Assembly: GCA_001898165.1 (NCBI GenBank)
Contig: MKTD01000066.1
Location: 35,670-99,669, forward strand
Length of the DNA: 64,000 nt
Origin: Bacteroidia bacterium 43-41
GTDB lineage: Bacteria > Bacteroidota > Bacteroidia > Bacteroidales > Dysgonomonadaceae
Direction: 5' to 3'
Made by a program: the position numbers and the translations under genes. This document shows, one piece after another, positions 34,397-43,833 of this stretch. Under the pieces are notes generated by a model. That model was not told the DNA's origin. It ran no database searches and saw only the letters and a program-made list of their open reading frames with translations. How positions within the stretch are numbered: the stretch's first letter is position 1; each line of letters begins with the position of its first letter.

Positions 34397-35218
34397 ATGG
34401 CAGTTACAATGGCAGAAATCCAACATTTACGCAAAATGACAGGAGCGGGAATGATGGATTGTAAAAATGCGCTAAACGAAGCAAACGGCGACTTTGACAA
34501 AGCAGTAGAGATTATTCGTAAAAAAGGGCAGGCAGTTGCCGCCAAACGCGAAGATCGCGAAGCAAGCGAAGGTTGCGTGCTTGCAAAAACCCAAGGGAAC
34601 TATGCTGCGGTGGTAGCGTTGAAATGCGAAACAGATTTTGTAGCTAAAAACGAAGAATTCATCGCATTAACCCAACAGATTCTGGATGCAGCTATCGATC
34701 ATAAACCCGAAACATTGGAAGAGTTGCTGAACATCCAACTTTCTAACGGGACCATCTCCCAGTTAATTATGGATAAAATCGGCGCTACCGGAGAAAAAAT
34801 GGAATTGGGTTATTTCGAACACATTTCCGCCCCAACAGTGGTTTCGTATATCCATATGGGCAACAAACTGGCTACTATTGTCGGCTTCAACAAAGAAGGC
34901 GTGGCAAATAACGTGGCAAAAGACGTGGCCATGCAGGTAGCGGCAATGAATCCGATTTCGGTTACACCCGACACCATTCCGGCGGAAGTTAAAGAGAAAG
35001 AGCTGGAAATTGCACGCGAAAAAGCACGCGAAGCAGGAAAACCTGAAAACCTGTTGGACCGGATCGCCGAAGGCGCTTTGCAGAAATTCTACAAAGAGTC
35101 AACGCTGTTGCAACAAGAGTATGTAAAGGACAATAAACTGACCATTGATCAGTTCCTGAAACAAAACGACAAAGAGCTGACTGTAACCGTTTTCAAGCGT
35201 GTATCGCTGAACGTATAA
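34397..35218 (+). CDS. tsf: Elongation factor Ts
   Basis: A 273-residue guanine nucleotide exchange factor for EF-Tu. It starts with the UBA-like domain (EIQHLRKMTGAGMMDCKNALNEANGD shown in part: LRKMTGAGMMDCKNAL), followed by the core TDFVAKNEEF motif that contacts EF-Tu and the C-terminal domain. It sits directly after rpsB and is closed by a strong terminator. Confidence 0.96.
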   Translation: MAVTMAEIQHLRKMTGAGMMDCKNALNEANGDFDKAVEIIRKKGQAVAAKREDREASEGCVLAKTQGNYAAVVALKCETDFVAKNEEFIALTQQILDAAIDHKPETLEELLNIQLSNGTISQLIMDKIGATGEKMELGYFEHISAPTVVSYIHMGNKLATIVGFNKEGVANNVAKDVAMQVAAMNPISVTPDTIPAEVKEKELEIAREKAREAGKPENLLDRIAEGALQKFYKESTLLQQEYVKDNKLTIDQFLKQNDKELTVTVFKRVSLNV

Positions 35219-35239
35219 CAAGTTATTACGACCTCATAA

Positions 35240-35270
35240 AAGCGCCTTGATTTCTCAAGGCGCTTTTTTT
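35240..35270 (+). terminator. Intrinsic terminator of rpsB-tsf
   Basis: AAGCGCCTTGA and TCAAGGCGCTT form a perfect 11-bp stem with a four-base TTTC loop, followed by T residues. It lies 22 bp after the tsf stop. Confidence 0.93.
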
Positions 35271-35308
35271 CACCCTGTCCGGGCAAACGCGTTCCTCCTC
35301 TTCAATCA

Positions 35309-36217
35309 CTATTCAATGTTAACTGCCTCGAAATGGATTTTCTCAAAATTATATTTTAACTCTTTATTTCTAAACGCTTTAATATTAATGTCTCCGACAG
35401 TTACATCGTATCCGTCTTTCTTTAGTTGCCCGGTTATAGTATATGACCCGGAAGTCTCGTATTCAATCCAATCCTTATCATGAAGAGTAGGTGAGATATC
35501 GGGTTTACCGGCAAATTCCCGAAGCATTATATTATTTATCGCATTTTTTGTTGTGAATGAATATTCTCCGAGCGGAAGTTCATTTATGTTCTTCTCAGAG
35601 TTGAGAGTAAATCGGAAACCGTTATCGGTAAAAAATTCATAGCAAAACTTTTTTTGTGGAGTATTCAAATTTTCAATGGCACTGCCGCCTCTATTGAATA
35701 AAAGCCGGGTATTTTCATTTTGAAGCGTCAATAAGTTAGTAAAATAATTCCTGCATTCTATATCATTAAGAGCAGGGATATCCACTTTACCTTTTAAAAA
35801 GAATGGTTCCCGATTAGCAACTGTATTAATGAATAAATTCCCCTCAAATTCAAAATACAAAGCACCTGTTTTGTTATTGAAGCTATAGTTTGTTATTTGA
35901 AAATGATTATACGGATCAAAATAAGAAGATGTAAAAACTCCTTCGTCTCCCAAATACCAGATTTTATCAATGGCTCCGTTGTCTTTCAAGTAAAAATAAA
36001 GCGAAAACCTCTCAGCTCCCTTTCTGCGATAATTTATATGAATGTATAGATTATCGCAATTTTTGTTACACGAATTAAAAGAATCGAAGTGAAAATCATA
36101 GGTCTGGTTACCTTTGATAACCTGAACGGAACTATCACCTAAATCTTCCGGAACAGTTTTATCTTCACAATTTACGAATAGAAATACCAGCAGAAATAAA
36201 CTAAATATTTTTTTCAT
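35309..36217 (-). CDS. Hypothetical lipoprotein
   Basis: A 302-residue exported protein of unknown function. The N terminus has a lipobox-like VNC (LFLLVFLFVNCEDK), so the mature protein starts with a lipidated cysteine. The rest is beta-rich with many aromatic residues and no recognised domain. Its DNA is visibly more AT-rich than the flanking ribosomal and transaldolase genes, which could point to recent acquisition. It lies 161 bp downstream of transaldolase and is probably a separate unit. Confidence 0.7.
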   Translation of the reverse strand: MKKIFSLFLLVFLFVNCEDKTVPEDLGDSSVQVIKGNQTYDFHFDSFNSCNKNCDNLYIHINYRRKGAERFSLYFYLKDNGAIDKIWYLGDEGVFTSSYFDPYNHFQITNYSFNNKTGALYFEFEGNLFINTVANREPFFLKGKVDIPALNDIECRNYFTNLLTLQNENTRLLFNRGGSAIENLNTPQKKFCYEFFTDNGFRFTLNSEKNINELPLGEYSFTTKNAINNIMLREFAGKPDISPTLHDKDWIEYETSGSYTITGQLKKDGYDVTVGDINIKAFRNKELKYNFEKIHFEAVNIE

Positions 36218-36378
36218 AAAAATAAGAATTAAATTTACGGTTCCATGGCAAAGGAAACCCTTTACTTATTAAGATGTGAAAAGAAGAAAAACGCTGCATC
36301 AACTTGCGTTAAGAAATCCTAATAAATATTATTCACTCTATTCAAGTATCGTTATCCGATAACAAGGTAAGGGGCAGA

Positions 36379-37335
36379 TTACACCAGCTTTTCGATCTGT
36401 TTTTCCAGTTTAATCAGATCTTTGGTAAAGTTACGGATACCTTCGGCCAATTTTTCGGTAGCCATGGCATCCTCGTTCATCATCCACCGGAACGTTTTCT
36501 CATCAACGGTAATTTTCCCGATATCCATTTCCAGCGCTTTCTCCGCATCAAGCTTTTTCGCCAGTGTGCCTTCCGTTGCTTCCAGTTCTTTCAATAACGA
36601 TGGCGAGATAGTAAGCAGATCACAACCCGCCAATTCACAAATCTCACCGATATTTCGGAAACTCGCACCCATTACCTGAGTCGGATAGCCAAACTTCTTG
36701 TAATAATTGAAGATGCCGGTCACTGAAATCACTCCGGGATCCTCCGTTGCCGGAATTTCAGGTACTCCCCGGTCTTTTTTGTGCCAATCGAGAATCCTTC
36801 CCACAAACGGAGAGATCAACCGGACACCGGCTTCGGCGCAAGCAATGGCTTGCACCTGCGAGAAGAGCAACGTAAGGTTGCAATGTATTCCTTCCTTTTC
36901 CACGATTTCCGCGGCCTTTATCCCTTCCCAGGTAGAAGCAATTTTTACCAGGACCCGTTCGCGGGAAATTCCGGCAGACTCGTACAACCCAATAATTTCG
37001 CGGGCCTTGGCAACGGTCGCCTCGGTATCAAAAGACAAACGTGCATCTACTTCTGTTGAAGCTCTTCCGGGAACTATTTTCAGAATTTCCAATCCGAAAT
37101 TCACGGCTAATTTATCCATCGCTTTAGATAGCCGCTCCGATTTATCGGATGAGGACCTTCTGGCAAAATCGATCGCATCGTCAATCAGGTGCTTATACCT
37201 GGCATCTTGCGAAGCGGCATAGATTAAAGAAGGATTAGTGGTAGCATCAACAGGTTTATAAATTTCAATTGATGAAAAATCGCCCGTATCCGCAACCACC
37301 CGGGTATAAGTTTTTAGTTGCTCAAGCAGGTTCAT
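36379..37335 (-). CDS. tal: Transaldolase
   Basis: A 318-residue enzyme of the non-oxidative pentose phosphate pathway that moves a dihydroxyacetone unit between sugar phosphates. It has the N-terminal signature VDATTNPSL and the Schiff-base lysine in [14 protein letters not shown] near residue 132. Length is that of the classical TalB type, not the short fructose-6-phosphate aldolase type. Confidence 0.95.
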   Translation of the reverse strand: MNLLEQLKTYTRVVADTGDFSSIEIYKPVDATTNPSLIYAASQDARYKHLIDDAIDFARRSSSDKSERLSKAMDKLAVNFGLEILKIVPGRASTEVDARLSFDTEATVAKAREIIGLYESAGISRERVLVKIASTWEGIKAAEIVEKEGIHCNLTLLFSQVQAIACAEAGVRLISPFVGRILDWHKKDRGVPEIPATEDPGVISVTGIFNYYKKFGYPTQVMGASFRNIGEICELAGCDLLTISPSLLKELEATEGTLAKKLDAEKALEMDIGKITVDEKTFRWMMNEDAMATEKLAEGIRNFTKDLIKLEKQIEKLV

Positions 37336-37384
37336 AATGTTGGAATATTAAATTTAACAATACATAATGTTGCATCACATCCGT

Positions 37385-39043
37385 TTATTCGGTTTCCGCT
37401 GAAACATCAGCTTTGACTCCTACACCATCGGCTCCGCTCCCTTCAAGCTGTTGTTTCAGGTAATTGGATATGATGCCTGAGCTATCTTTAGCCTGAGTAT
37501 TGGTCTCGGCAACTTGTTGCATGGGTTTAGGCTGCTCAACGGTAACGGTTTCCTTTTTTACAATAAGGCGCTCTCCTATGGAAAGTTTATCAGAACGCAA
37601 TCCGTTCCACGATTTCAGCTGTGCCACCGTTACTCTGTTTTTCTGAGCAATCTTGCCCAGGTTATCGCCACTGCGCACCCGATAATATTCATTCACCGTT
37701 TTTGTAACGGTTTCCGGATCTGCGGCTTGTTGCGCAACTAAAGCATCATCCGGTTGTTGAACGGGCGGAACAACTGCTTTCTTCTTCACGACAAGGCTTT
37801 TTCCCACAGAGATCCTCGTGGACTTCAGGTTATTCCACGAACGAAGTTGTGAGACAGTCACTCCGTTTCTGGATGCTATTTTCGAAAGGTTATCTCCACT
37901 GCGCACCCGATAATAGACGTTTTCCGTATTTCCCGAAACGGATAATCCGGCTGAAACCAGATATTCATCGGTATTTTCGCGATGCGTGATATAGTCGTCT
38001 CTCCGGAAGTTCATTATTTCGTCTTTCTTTTCGAGAAACGCATACATTTTATTGGTCGGCAGCACGAGCGCATATCGTTGATAATTACCCGGCACCCTGT
38101 CTTTTTTAAACTGCGGATTCCACCGGCGGATATCGCTTAGGGGAATCTCCAGCACCTCGGATATCTGGTTAAAGTGTACCTGATTATCCACGTAGATGGT
38201 ATCAAGGCCAGCCATGTCACAAACCGATTCTACCGGACAGATATTGTGCTTGTCGTAGAAATTCATGATGTAATTCGCCGCAATAAAGGCAGGAACATAA
38301 CCACGGGTTTCACGCGGCAGGTTGTAGTAGATCTGCCAGTAATCTTGCTTGCCGCCGCTTCGGGCAATAGCTTTGTTTACATTGCCCGGTCCACAGTTGT
38401 AAGCTGCAATCACCAGATTCCAGTCGCCATAAATCGCAAATAAATCTTTCAGGTATCGGGCGGCCGCTTCGGTTGACTTGTGCGGATCACGGCGTTCATC
38501 AACCAGGCTGTTTATCTGAAGCCCGTAACCTTGTCCCGTCTTTAGCATAAACTGCCACAAACCCGTTGCACCCGCTCTTGAGACGGCTACGGGATTAAGC
38601 GCCGATTCAATTACCGGCAAATATTTCAATTCCAGCGGTAATCCGTATCTGTCGAGCGCTTCCTCAAACATGGGGAAATAGTATTCGCCAATGGTAAGCA
38701 TATACCCTACCACATCGCGCCTACGGTTGGCATACATATCTATATACTGCCTCACTACCTGGTTGTACGATAATTCCATCTCCGTGGGCAAATCGTAAAG
38801 GCGTTTAGTATAAACACTGTCGTGAAACATTATATTTGAGCCTTGACTGCATTTGTTATCCGATTTTGAAAAATCGATCTGCCACTCGTGCAGCAAAGTA
38901 GCCAGGTGTTCGTTCAGGCTTTCGGGTGCAACAATGGAGTTATCCTGAATATTATCTTTATTTGGTTGCGTATTCCCTTGAGCAAAAACAATTGTCGTAC
39001 CCGTTATCGCACACGAAAACAGGATCAAAAAAATCTTTTTCAT
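37385..39043 (-). CDS. Membrane-bound lytic murein transglycosylase with two LysM domains
   Basis: A 552-residue exported muramidase of the MltD type that cleaves peptidoglycan between MurNAc and GlcNAc. After the signal peptide comes an SLT domain with the catalytic glutamate in PVIESALNP, then SRAGATGLWQFM and AAYNCGPGNV. Two LysM domains near residues 375-420 and 455-500 (both start YYRVRSGDNL) bind peptidoglycan. A Ser/Gln-rich tail follows. It is in a row with DUF5683, parB and parA, an order common in Bacteroidales. Confidence 0.92.
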   Translation of the reverse strand: MKKIFLILFSCAITGTTIVFAQGNTQPNKDNIQDNSIVAPESLNEHLATLLHEWQIDFSKSDNKCSQGSNIMFHDSVYTKRLYDLPTEMELSYNQVVRQYIDMYANRRRDVVGYMLTIGEYYFPMFEEALDRYGLPLELKYLPVIESALNPVAVSRAGATGLWQFMLKTGQGYGLQINSLVDERRDPHKSTEAAARYLKDLFAIYGDWNLVIAAYNCGPGNVNKAIARSGGKQDYWQIYYNLPRETRGYVPAFIAANYIMNFYDKHNICPVESVCDMAGLDTIYVDNQVHFNQISEVLEIPLSDIRRWNPQFKKDRVPGNYQRYALVLPTNKMYAFLEKKDEIMNFRRDDYITHRENTDEYLVSAGLSVSGNTENVYYRVRSGDNLSKIASRNGVTVSQLRSWNNLKSTRISVGKSLVVKKKAVVPPVQQPDDALVAQQAADPETVTKTVNEYYRVRSGDNLGKIAQKNRVTVAQLKSWNGLRSDKLSIGERLIVKKETVTVEQPKPMQQVAETNTQAKDSSGIISNYLKQQLEGSGADGVGVKADVSAETE

Positions 39044-39088
39044 TCTTTCTTTTTCAGGGAAACCCGCATGGAGTTTCCGGTTGTAATC

Positions 39089-39733
39089 TTAAAAACTAAA
39101 ACTGCATCTAAATCCGTAAGAATCCGCCAGGTAATTCGAATCTGCTTTTTTGAAAATTACCGGCTCCACACGCATCGACAAGTCGGGACTTACATCAAAT
39201 TCAAATAATTGTGCATCTACGTAGGCATCTACAATTCCAAGGCCATAAAGCGCCACGGTTAAAATTATACTGAAGTCCCGGTAATATCTGAAATAATTCT
39301 TCCTGTCTTTCAATACTCCTGAAAACCAATTTTTATCAATGGATTCAGGATCATCCCTGTATTGGTATGGGACTAATTTGTGCCATCTGTTTGTGTTGGG
39401 GTCGCTATCAAGAATGTCTCTATATCCGCCAAAATACTCCTGGTAATGGCTGTTATTCCATGTTATGGCGTATGAAAGCCCCACAAACCCGCCGTAAAGT
39501 ATGGGCAACTTCCAGTACTTCCGGTTATATACCTGTCCTAATCCAGGGAAAATGGCCGAATAGAATACTGCTTTTTTCGGATCGGGCTTGAACATTTTTT
39601 TCTCCAAGGCAGTACCTGGCGGCAATACAACCGCAATTGAATCGGGTTGCTTTGGAACGGTGTCCTGTTGCGCCGTTAACTGAAAGGCGATACTTATGAA
39701 TAATAGACAAACAATGTTCCGGTATTTCAGCAT
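39089..39733 (-). CDS. DUF5683 membrane-associated protein
   Basis: A 214-residue exported protein with a signal ending LTAQ and the family core KAVFYSAIFPGLGQVYNRKYWKLP, which contains hydrophobic segments. The function of the family is unknown. Its fixed place between parB and the lytic transglycosylase suggests a link to envelope growth or chromosome segregation, but this is inference from neighbours. It starts 5 bp after parB. Confidence 0.82.
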   Translation of the reverse strand: MLKYRNIVCLLFISIAFQLTAQQDTVPKQPDSIAVVLPPGTALEKKMFKPDPKKAVFYSAIFPGLGQVYNRKYWKLPILYGGFVGLSYAITWNNSHYQEYFGGYRDILDSDPNTNRWHKLVPYQYRDDPESIDKNWFSGVLKDRKNYFRYYRDFSIILTVALYGLGIVDAYVDAQLFEFDVSPDLSMRVEPVIFKKADSNYLADSYGFRCSFSF

Positions 39734-39738
39734 AAGCC

Positions 39739-40641
39739 TTACTTCTTCATTGTATCGAACATACCGATAATTCGTTCCAGGTCTTCGGTAGACGAAAACG
39801 GAATAGTGATTTTCCCTTTGCCGTTTTTGTTGTAGTTGAATTGAACATCAGCCTTGAAATAATTGGACAGGTGTTGCTTCAGTGCATTAAAATCATCGAC
39901 AAACGATCTGCCCGGGCTTTTTTCCCGGCTCTTGTCTTCTTTCCTGCCTGATTTTCCATTTAACGGCTTTCCCTCGGAATATTCGCGGACAATTGTCTCT
40001 ACGCTCCGAACCGATAACCCGTCTTCCAAAATAAGATTATAGAGAGAGAGTTGCGCTACCGGATCGTTCATAGTAACTAAGGCACGTGCGTGCCCCATGT
40101 CTATTTTTTTGTCCTTCACTCCCATTTGCACTTCAGCGGGGAGTTTGAGTAACCTCAGATAGTTGGTGATGGTAGTACGTTTTTTCCCCACCCTTTCGCT
40201 TAACTGTTCCTGGGTGAGCGAAAGCGAATCGATAAGATTTTGATATGCCAAGGCAATCTCGATGGAATTAAGATCTTCGCGCTGAATATTTTCCACCAGA
40301 GCCATTTCCATCAATTCGTCGTCATTCGCAGCTTTTATGTAAGCCGGAATTGAAGTCAGGCCGGCCATCAATGACGCCCTGTAACGGCGTTCTCCGGCAA
40401 TGATCTGATAAGAGTCCTCGCCTTCACGACGTAACGTTACCGGTTGAATGAGCCCGATTTTCCGGATAGACACAGCCAACTCTTCCAGCGAGTCTTGGTC
40501 GAAAACACGGCGCGGCTGGTCGGGATTAGGGTACATTTTCGAAAGTTCCACCTCACTGATGGATGTAGAGCCTTGCGATTCGCCTTCATTGTAGGCAATA
40601 AGTGCGTCTAAACCTCTTCCTAATGCGTTTTTTCTTGCCAT
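39739..40641 (-). CDS. parB: Chromosome partitioning protein ParB
   Basis: A 300-residue CTP-dependent DNA clamp that loads at parS. It has the N-terminal CTP-binding motif GERRYRAS, the ENIQREDLNSIEIA segment and a helix-turn-helix (TQEQLSERVGKKRTTITNYL). A basic linker precedes the C-terminal dimer domain. parA lies upstream on the same strand. I saw no clear parS site in the window. Confidence 0.95.
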   Translation of the reverse strand: MARKNALGRGLDALIAYNEGESQGSTSISEVELSKMYPNPDQPRRVFDQDSLEELAVSIRKIGLIQPVTLRREGEDSYQIIAGERRYRASLMAGLTSIPAYIKAANDDELMEMALVENIQREDLNSIEIALAYQNLIDSLSLTQEQLSERVGKKRTTITNYLRLLKLPAEVQMGVKDKKIDMGHARALVTMNDPVAQLSLYNLILEDGLSVRSVETIVREYSEGKPLNGKSGRKEDKSREKSPGRSFVDDFNALKQHLSNYFKADVQFNYNKNGKGKITIPFSSTEDLERIIGMFDTMKK

Positions 40642-40699
40642 AAATTAAATAAATGATATCCAATAGTTATCAGCGAATAACATTCTTAATCGTGCAAAG

Positions 40700-41464
40700 T
40701 TAAACATTTTTCTCAATTAATTCCTGTGCCAACTGCATATGATTGATAGCTCCACGCGATCCGGCATCGTACATAAGAGCCGGTTTGGCATGACTCTGCG
40801 ATTCGCTGAGCGTGATGTTTCGCTGAATAACCGTGTCGAAGACCAACTCCTTGAAGTGGCTCTTTACTTCTTCGTATATCTGGTTATGTAAACGCAGGCG
40901 GGAATCGTACATGGTAAGCACAAAGCCCTCAATCTCAAGGCTTGTGTTCAGTTTCGATTTTATTATTTTAATGGTGTTCAGCAATTTGCTCAACCCCTCG
41001 AGCGCAAAATATTCACATTGGACGGGGATAATAATGGAATCGGAAGCGGTTAAAGCGTTTACGGTAATAATCCCAAGCGATGGGGAGCAGTCGATAAGAA
41101 TATAATCGTACTTTGGCCGCAGCGGATTCAGCAAATCGCGCAAACGCTTTTCTCGATTGTCCATCTGCACCATTTCCAGCTCGGCTCCCACCAGATTGAT
41201 ATGCGACGGAATGATGTCGATATTCTCGAAAGGTGTTTTCATAACTGTATCAGCCGGCATACATCTGCCGATGAGTCCTTCGTAAATGGTATATTTCAAC
41301 GTCCGGATATCGATACCCAACCCCGACGAAGCATTTGCCTGCGGGTCGGCGTCCACAACAAGTATCTTCTTATCCATAGCAGCCAACGATGCTGCTAAAT
41401 TAATAGTAGTAGTGGTTTTTCCCACGCCACCTTTCTGATTTGCCAATGCAATAATCTTGCCCAT
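40700..41464 (-). CDS. parA: Chromosome partitioning ATPase ParA
   Basis: A 254-residue deviant Walker A ATPase: KGGVGKTTTTINLAA at residues 11-25, then DADPQANAS and the DYILIDCSPSLG Walker B region. It forms ATP-dependent dimers on the nucleoid and works with ParB to segregate origins. First gene of the parA-parB-DUF5683-transglycosylase row. Confidence 0.95.
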   Translation of the reverse strand: MGKIIALANQKGGVGKTTTTINLAASLAAMDKKILVVDADPQANASSGLGIDIRTLKYTIYEGLIGRCMPADTVMKTPFENIDIIPSHINLVGAELEMVQMDNREKRLRDLLNPLRPKYDYILIDCSPSLGIITVNALTASDSIIIPVQCEYFALEGLSKLLNTIKIIKSKLNTSLEIEGFVLTMYDSRLRLHNQIYEEVKSHFKELVFDTVIQRNITLSESQSHAKPALMYDAGSRGAINHMQLAQELIEKNV

Positions 41465-41584
41465 TTATTAATCTCCAATATGAAACAGCAAAATAAGCAA
41501 TAATTCCCTTAATTCTATGTTAATTAAATAAAACGTTCTGTTTTTTGTTGAAAAAAGATTGTGTCGGGAGTCCTAACCTACAAC

Positions 41585-42910
41585 TCACTCCCACAAAAAA
41601 TCGTTATCCCCGTCTGCTGCTCTCAATAAATTCTCTTTCTCAAAGAAAAATTCTTTTTCACCGAAGGCCGGTTTAAGATCATCAAACCATGTAGCCGAAG
41701 CGCTGTATTTTGCAAAAAAAGGAATATCGACCAGATTGGGATTACGGCACTGCAAAAACCGGAGAACAAACACTTTTTCGCCGTTTACTTCCGACACTCC
41801 CAGCAATTGCACCTTCCCTGGGCCGCAGCTCATGCTCGGGCCCCGGACCGTCCGGGCAATGCCGCTTACGTTTGTGTAAGCCTTCCTGAAAATGTTCCAT
41901 GCCCTTGTAAGGGAAACTTCAAAAAACGCTTTCGATCCGGTGTCACGGGCAACAAACATATAATACGGCACAAGCCCTAACCGGACCTGCTCTTTCCACA
42001 TCTTCGACCAGATCTCCGGATCGTCATTTATGTTTCGCAACAGAGGCGATTGTGTCCTGATCTGTGTTCCCGTATTTCGTATCCGCTCAATAGCCTGCCT
42101 TACGGCATCTGTCGTCAATTCATCGGGATGGTTAAAGTGTGCCTGAAAGGCCAGGTGTTTGCCCGCTTTATTCACTTTCTCGAACAAAAAGAGGAGGGCA
42201 TCGGCATCTTTATCCGTCAAAAACCGGTAAGGCCAGTAAGCGAGTGATTTAGAACCAATCCGTATATTCTGAATGTGGCTGAATTCTTTCGATAACAACG
42301 GTTCTATATAGGCCGATAAAATTCTTGCGTTTGCCGTTAAGGGATCACCTCCTGTGAACAGGACATCAGAGACTTTTGGGTGTTTAAGCAGGTATTTATG
42401 CAGCAGCGCACCTTCTTTCATCGCAAATTTCAGCTCGTTCATCCCTGTAAACTGAGGCCAGCGAAAGCAAAACGTGCAATAGGCATGGCAAGTTTGTCCC
42501 TGACTGGGAAAATACAACACCGTTTCCCGATATTTGTGTTGAATCCCGTGCAGCTTCTCCCCTTCAAACAGAGGTATATTGTACTCCTGTCCTGCCGGGT
42601 TCGGATTTAACTTCAGCCTTATCTTATTCACTTCATTTCTAACAACTTGTTGTTCAACGCCTGACCGCAAGATCTTCGCCACCTTGTCGTAATGCTGTTT
42701 CGATAACATCTCCTTTCTCGGGAAAGTAAGCGTAAAAATGGGATCGTCGGGAATATTGCTCCAATCGATCAATTGCTCTGCCACGTAGTTGTTTGATTTA
42801 AAGGGAAGAACATTTCCCACTATCCGTATGGCTTCAATTTGTTCGGATGATAAGCCGGATATCTGTGGCAGCTCTGTAAAATTGTGTAGGGTGTAACTCT
42901 TGTAATTCAT
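41585..42910 (-). CDS. KamA-family radical SAM protein (lysine 2,3-aminomutase-like)
   Basis: A 441-residue radical SAM protein with the aminomutase-type cluster motif CHAYCTFCFRWPQF near residue 155 and LFTGGDPL. The PLP lysine region and the C-terminal Zn-binding cysteines of true lysine 2,3-aminomutase are not obvious, and the sequence is a distant branch of the family. Substrate unknown. The ORF track starts at 42952; the ATG at 42910 (MNYKSYTLHNFTELPQ) is more likely because the 14 extra residues lie in the promoter region of the divergent arginine operon. Confidence 0.82.
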   Translation of the reverse strand: MNYKSYTLHNFTELPQISGLSSEQIEAIRIVGNVLPFKSNNYVAEQLIDWSNIPDDPIFTLTFPRKEMLSKQHYDKVAKILRSGVEQQVVRNEVNKIRLKLNPNPAGQEYNIPLFEGEKLHGIQHKYRETVLYFPSQGQTCHAYCTFCFRWPQFTGMNELKFAMKEGALLHKYLLKHPKVSDVLFTGGDPLTANARILSAYIEPLLSKEFSHIQNIRIGSKSLAYWPYRFLTDKDADALLFLFEKVNKAGKHLAFQAHFNHPDELTTDAVRQAIERIRNTGTQIRTQSPLLRNINDDPEIWSKMWKEQVRLGLVPYYMFVARDTGSKAFFEVSLTRAWNIFRKAYTNVSGIARTVRGPSMSCGPGKVQLLGVSEVNGEKVFVLRFLQCRNPNLVDIPFFAKYSASATWFDDLKPAFGEKEFFFEKENLLRAADGDNDFLWE

Positions 42911-43038
42911 TATTTTACAAAAATAAAAAAATAAATCGTCAATTGTAAACACTTTCTAATTAATTTGGCAAAGGTTTCCATTTTGTATTTTTTAATGAAA
43001 TTTCCTGTCGTTTTCTCGTTTTTATTAAATATAAGTAT

Positions 43039-43046
43039 TACTTTTG
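43039..43046 (+). promoter_or_regulatory. Candidate -7 element of the arginine operon
   Basis: TACTTTTG fits TAnnTTTG and lies 162 bp before the first gene. The long leader (about 43055-43207) contains CCGGTTCTTTGCGGATTTTAGG and GTTACAGCCGCAAGACAGTTCC but no attenuator I can identify. The upstream -33 element is poor. Confidence 0.45.
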
Positions 43047-43207
43047 CAATTCCAATGGAAATATTACTAACACATATCACTCCCGGGTACACCGTTATGG
43101 ATCTAGTCCGACGATGCTTCTAACAATTCCGGTTCTTTGCGGATTTTAGGTTACAGCCGCAAGACAGTTCCTTTTTATTTATCATTTAATTTTTTTTATT
43201 ACACAAA

Positions 43208-43822
43208 ATGGATGTGGAGATTTATACAGCTACTTCCGCTTATGCAAAATACGCGCAGGAAGTATGTGATTTAATATACGAATCGGCTCAGGCACGCGGC
43301 ACAGGTATTGCCAAACGGAGCGCAGAGTACATTGCGGAAAAGATGAATGCCGGAAAGGCAGTCGTTGCATTGGATGGGGACAAACTCGTGGGGTTTGCCT
43401 ACATTGAGACGTTCAGCCACCAACGGTTTGTAGCCAACTCGGGACTTGTGGTACATCCCGATTACCGGAATCAGGGGTTGGCCCGAAAAATAAAGCGTAA
43501 AATTTTTGATCTTTCCAGGAAGTTGTTCCCGCAGGCTAAGATCTTCAGTATTACCACCGGATTGGCAGTCATGAAGATGAACACCGAATTAGGCTTTAAA
43601 CCGGTAACTTTTTCCATGCTTACCGATGATGAGGAGTTCTGGAAAGGCTGTCAGGGTTGCCGGAATTTCGATATTCTTCAGCGCAACAACTACAAAATGT
43701 GCCTTTGCACCGGGCTGTTGTACAATCCGGCTCAGCGGGAAGCCGCAGCCAGCTCGTTTGCAAAAAAGGTAGTGAAACCGATTGTAAAGAAAAAAGCACC
43801 GAATAAGATACATAAAAAATAA
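43208..43822 (+). CDS. GNAT acyltransferase heading the arginine operon (candidate glutamate N-acyltransferase)
   Basis: A 204-residue GNAT enzyme. Motif A for acyl-CoA binding is VHPDYRNQGLARKI at residues 82-95. The C-terminal third contains an unusual cysteine set (WKGCQGCRNFD, YKMCLCTGLLYNP) and ends in a Lys-rich tail. It starts the operon that holds every step from N-acylglutamate to argininosuccinate, and no argA or argJ is seen, so it probably makes the first N-acylated intermediate. Because the carbamoyltransferase is of the succinylornithine type, succinyl-CoA may be the donor. This is an inference from context. Confidence 0.75.
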   Translation: MDVEIYTATSAYAKYAQEVCDLIYESAQARGTGIAKRSAEYIAEKMNAGKAVVALDGDKLVGFAYIETFSHQRFVANSGLVVHPDYRNQGLARKIKRKIFDLSRKLFPQAKIFSITTGLAVMKMNTELGFKPVTFSMLTDDEEFWKGCQGCRNFDILQRNNYKMCLCTGLLYNPAQREAAASSFAKKVVKPIVKKKAPNKIHKK

Positions 43823-43833
43823 TAATCAAACAG

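Noticed and set aside
39739-41464. parS sites beside parAB
   Set aside because: I looked for a GTTTCACGTGAAAC-like palindrome around parAB and saw none. Absence by eye is not proof.
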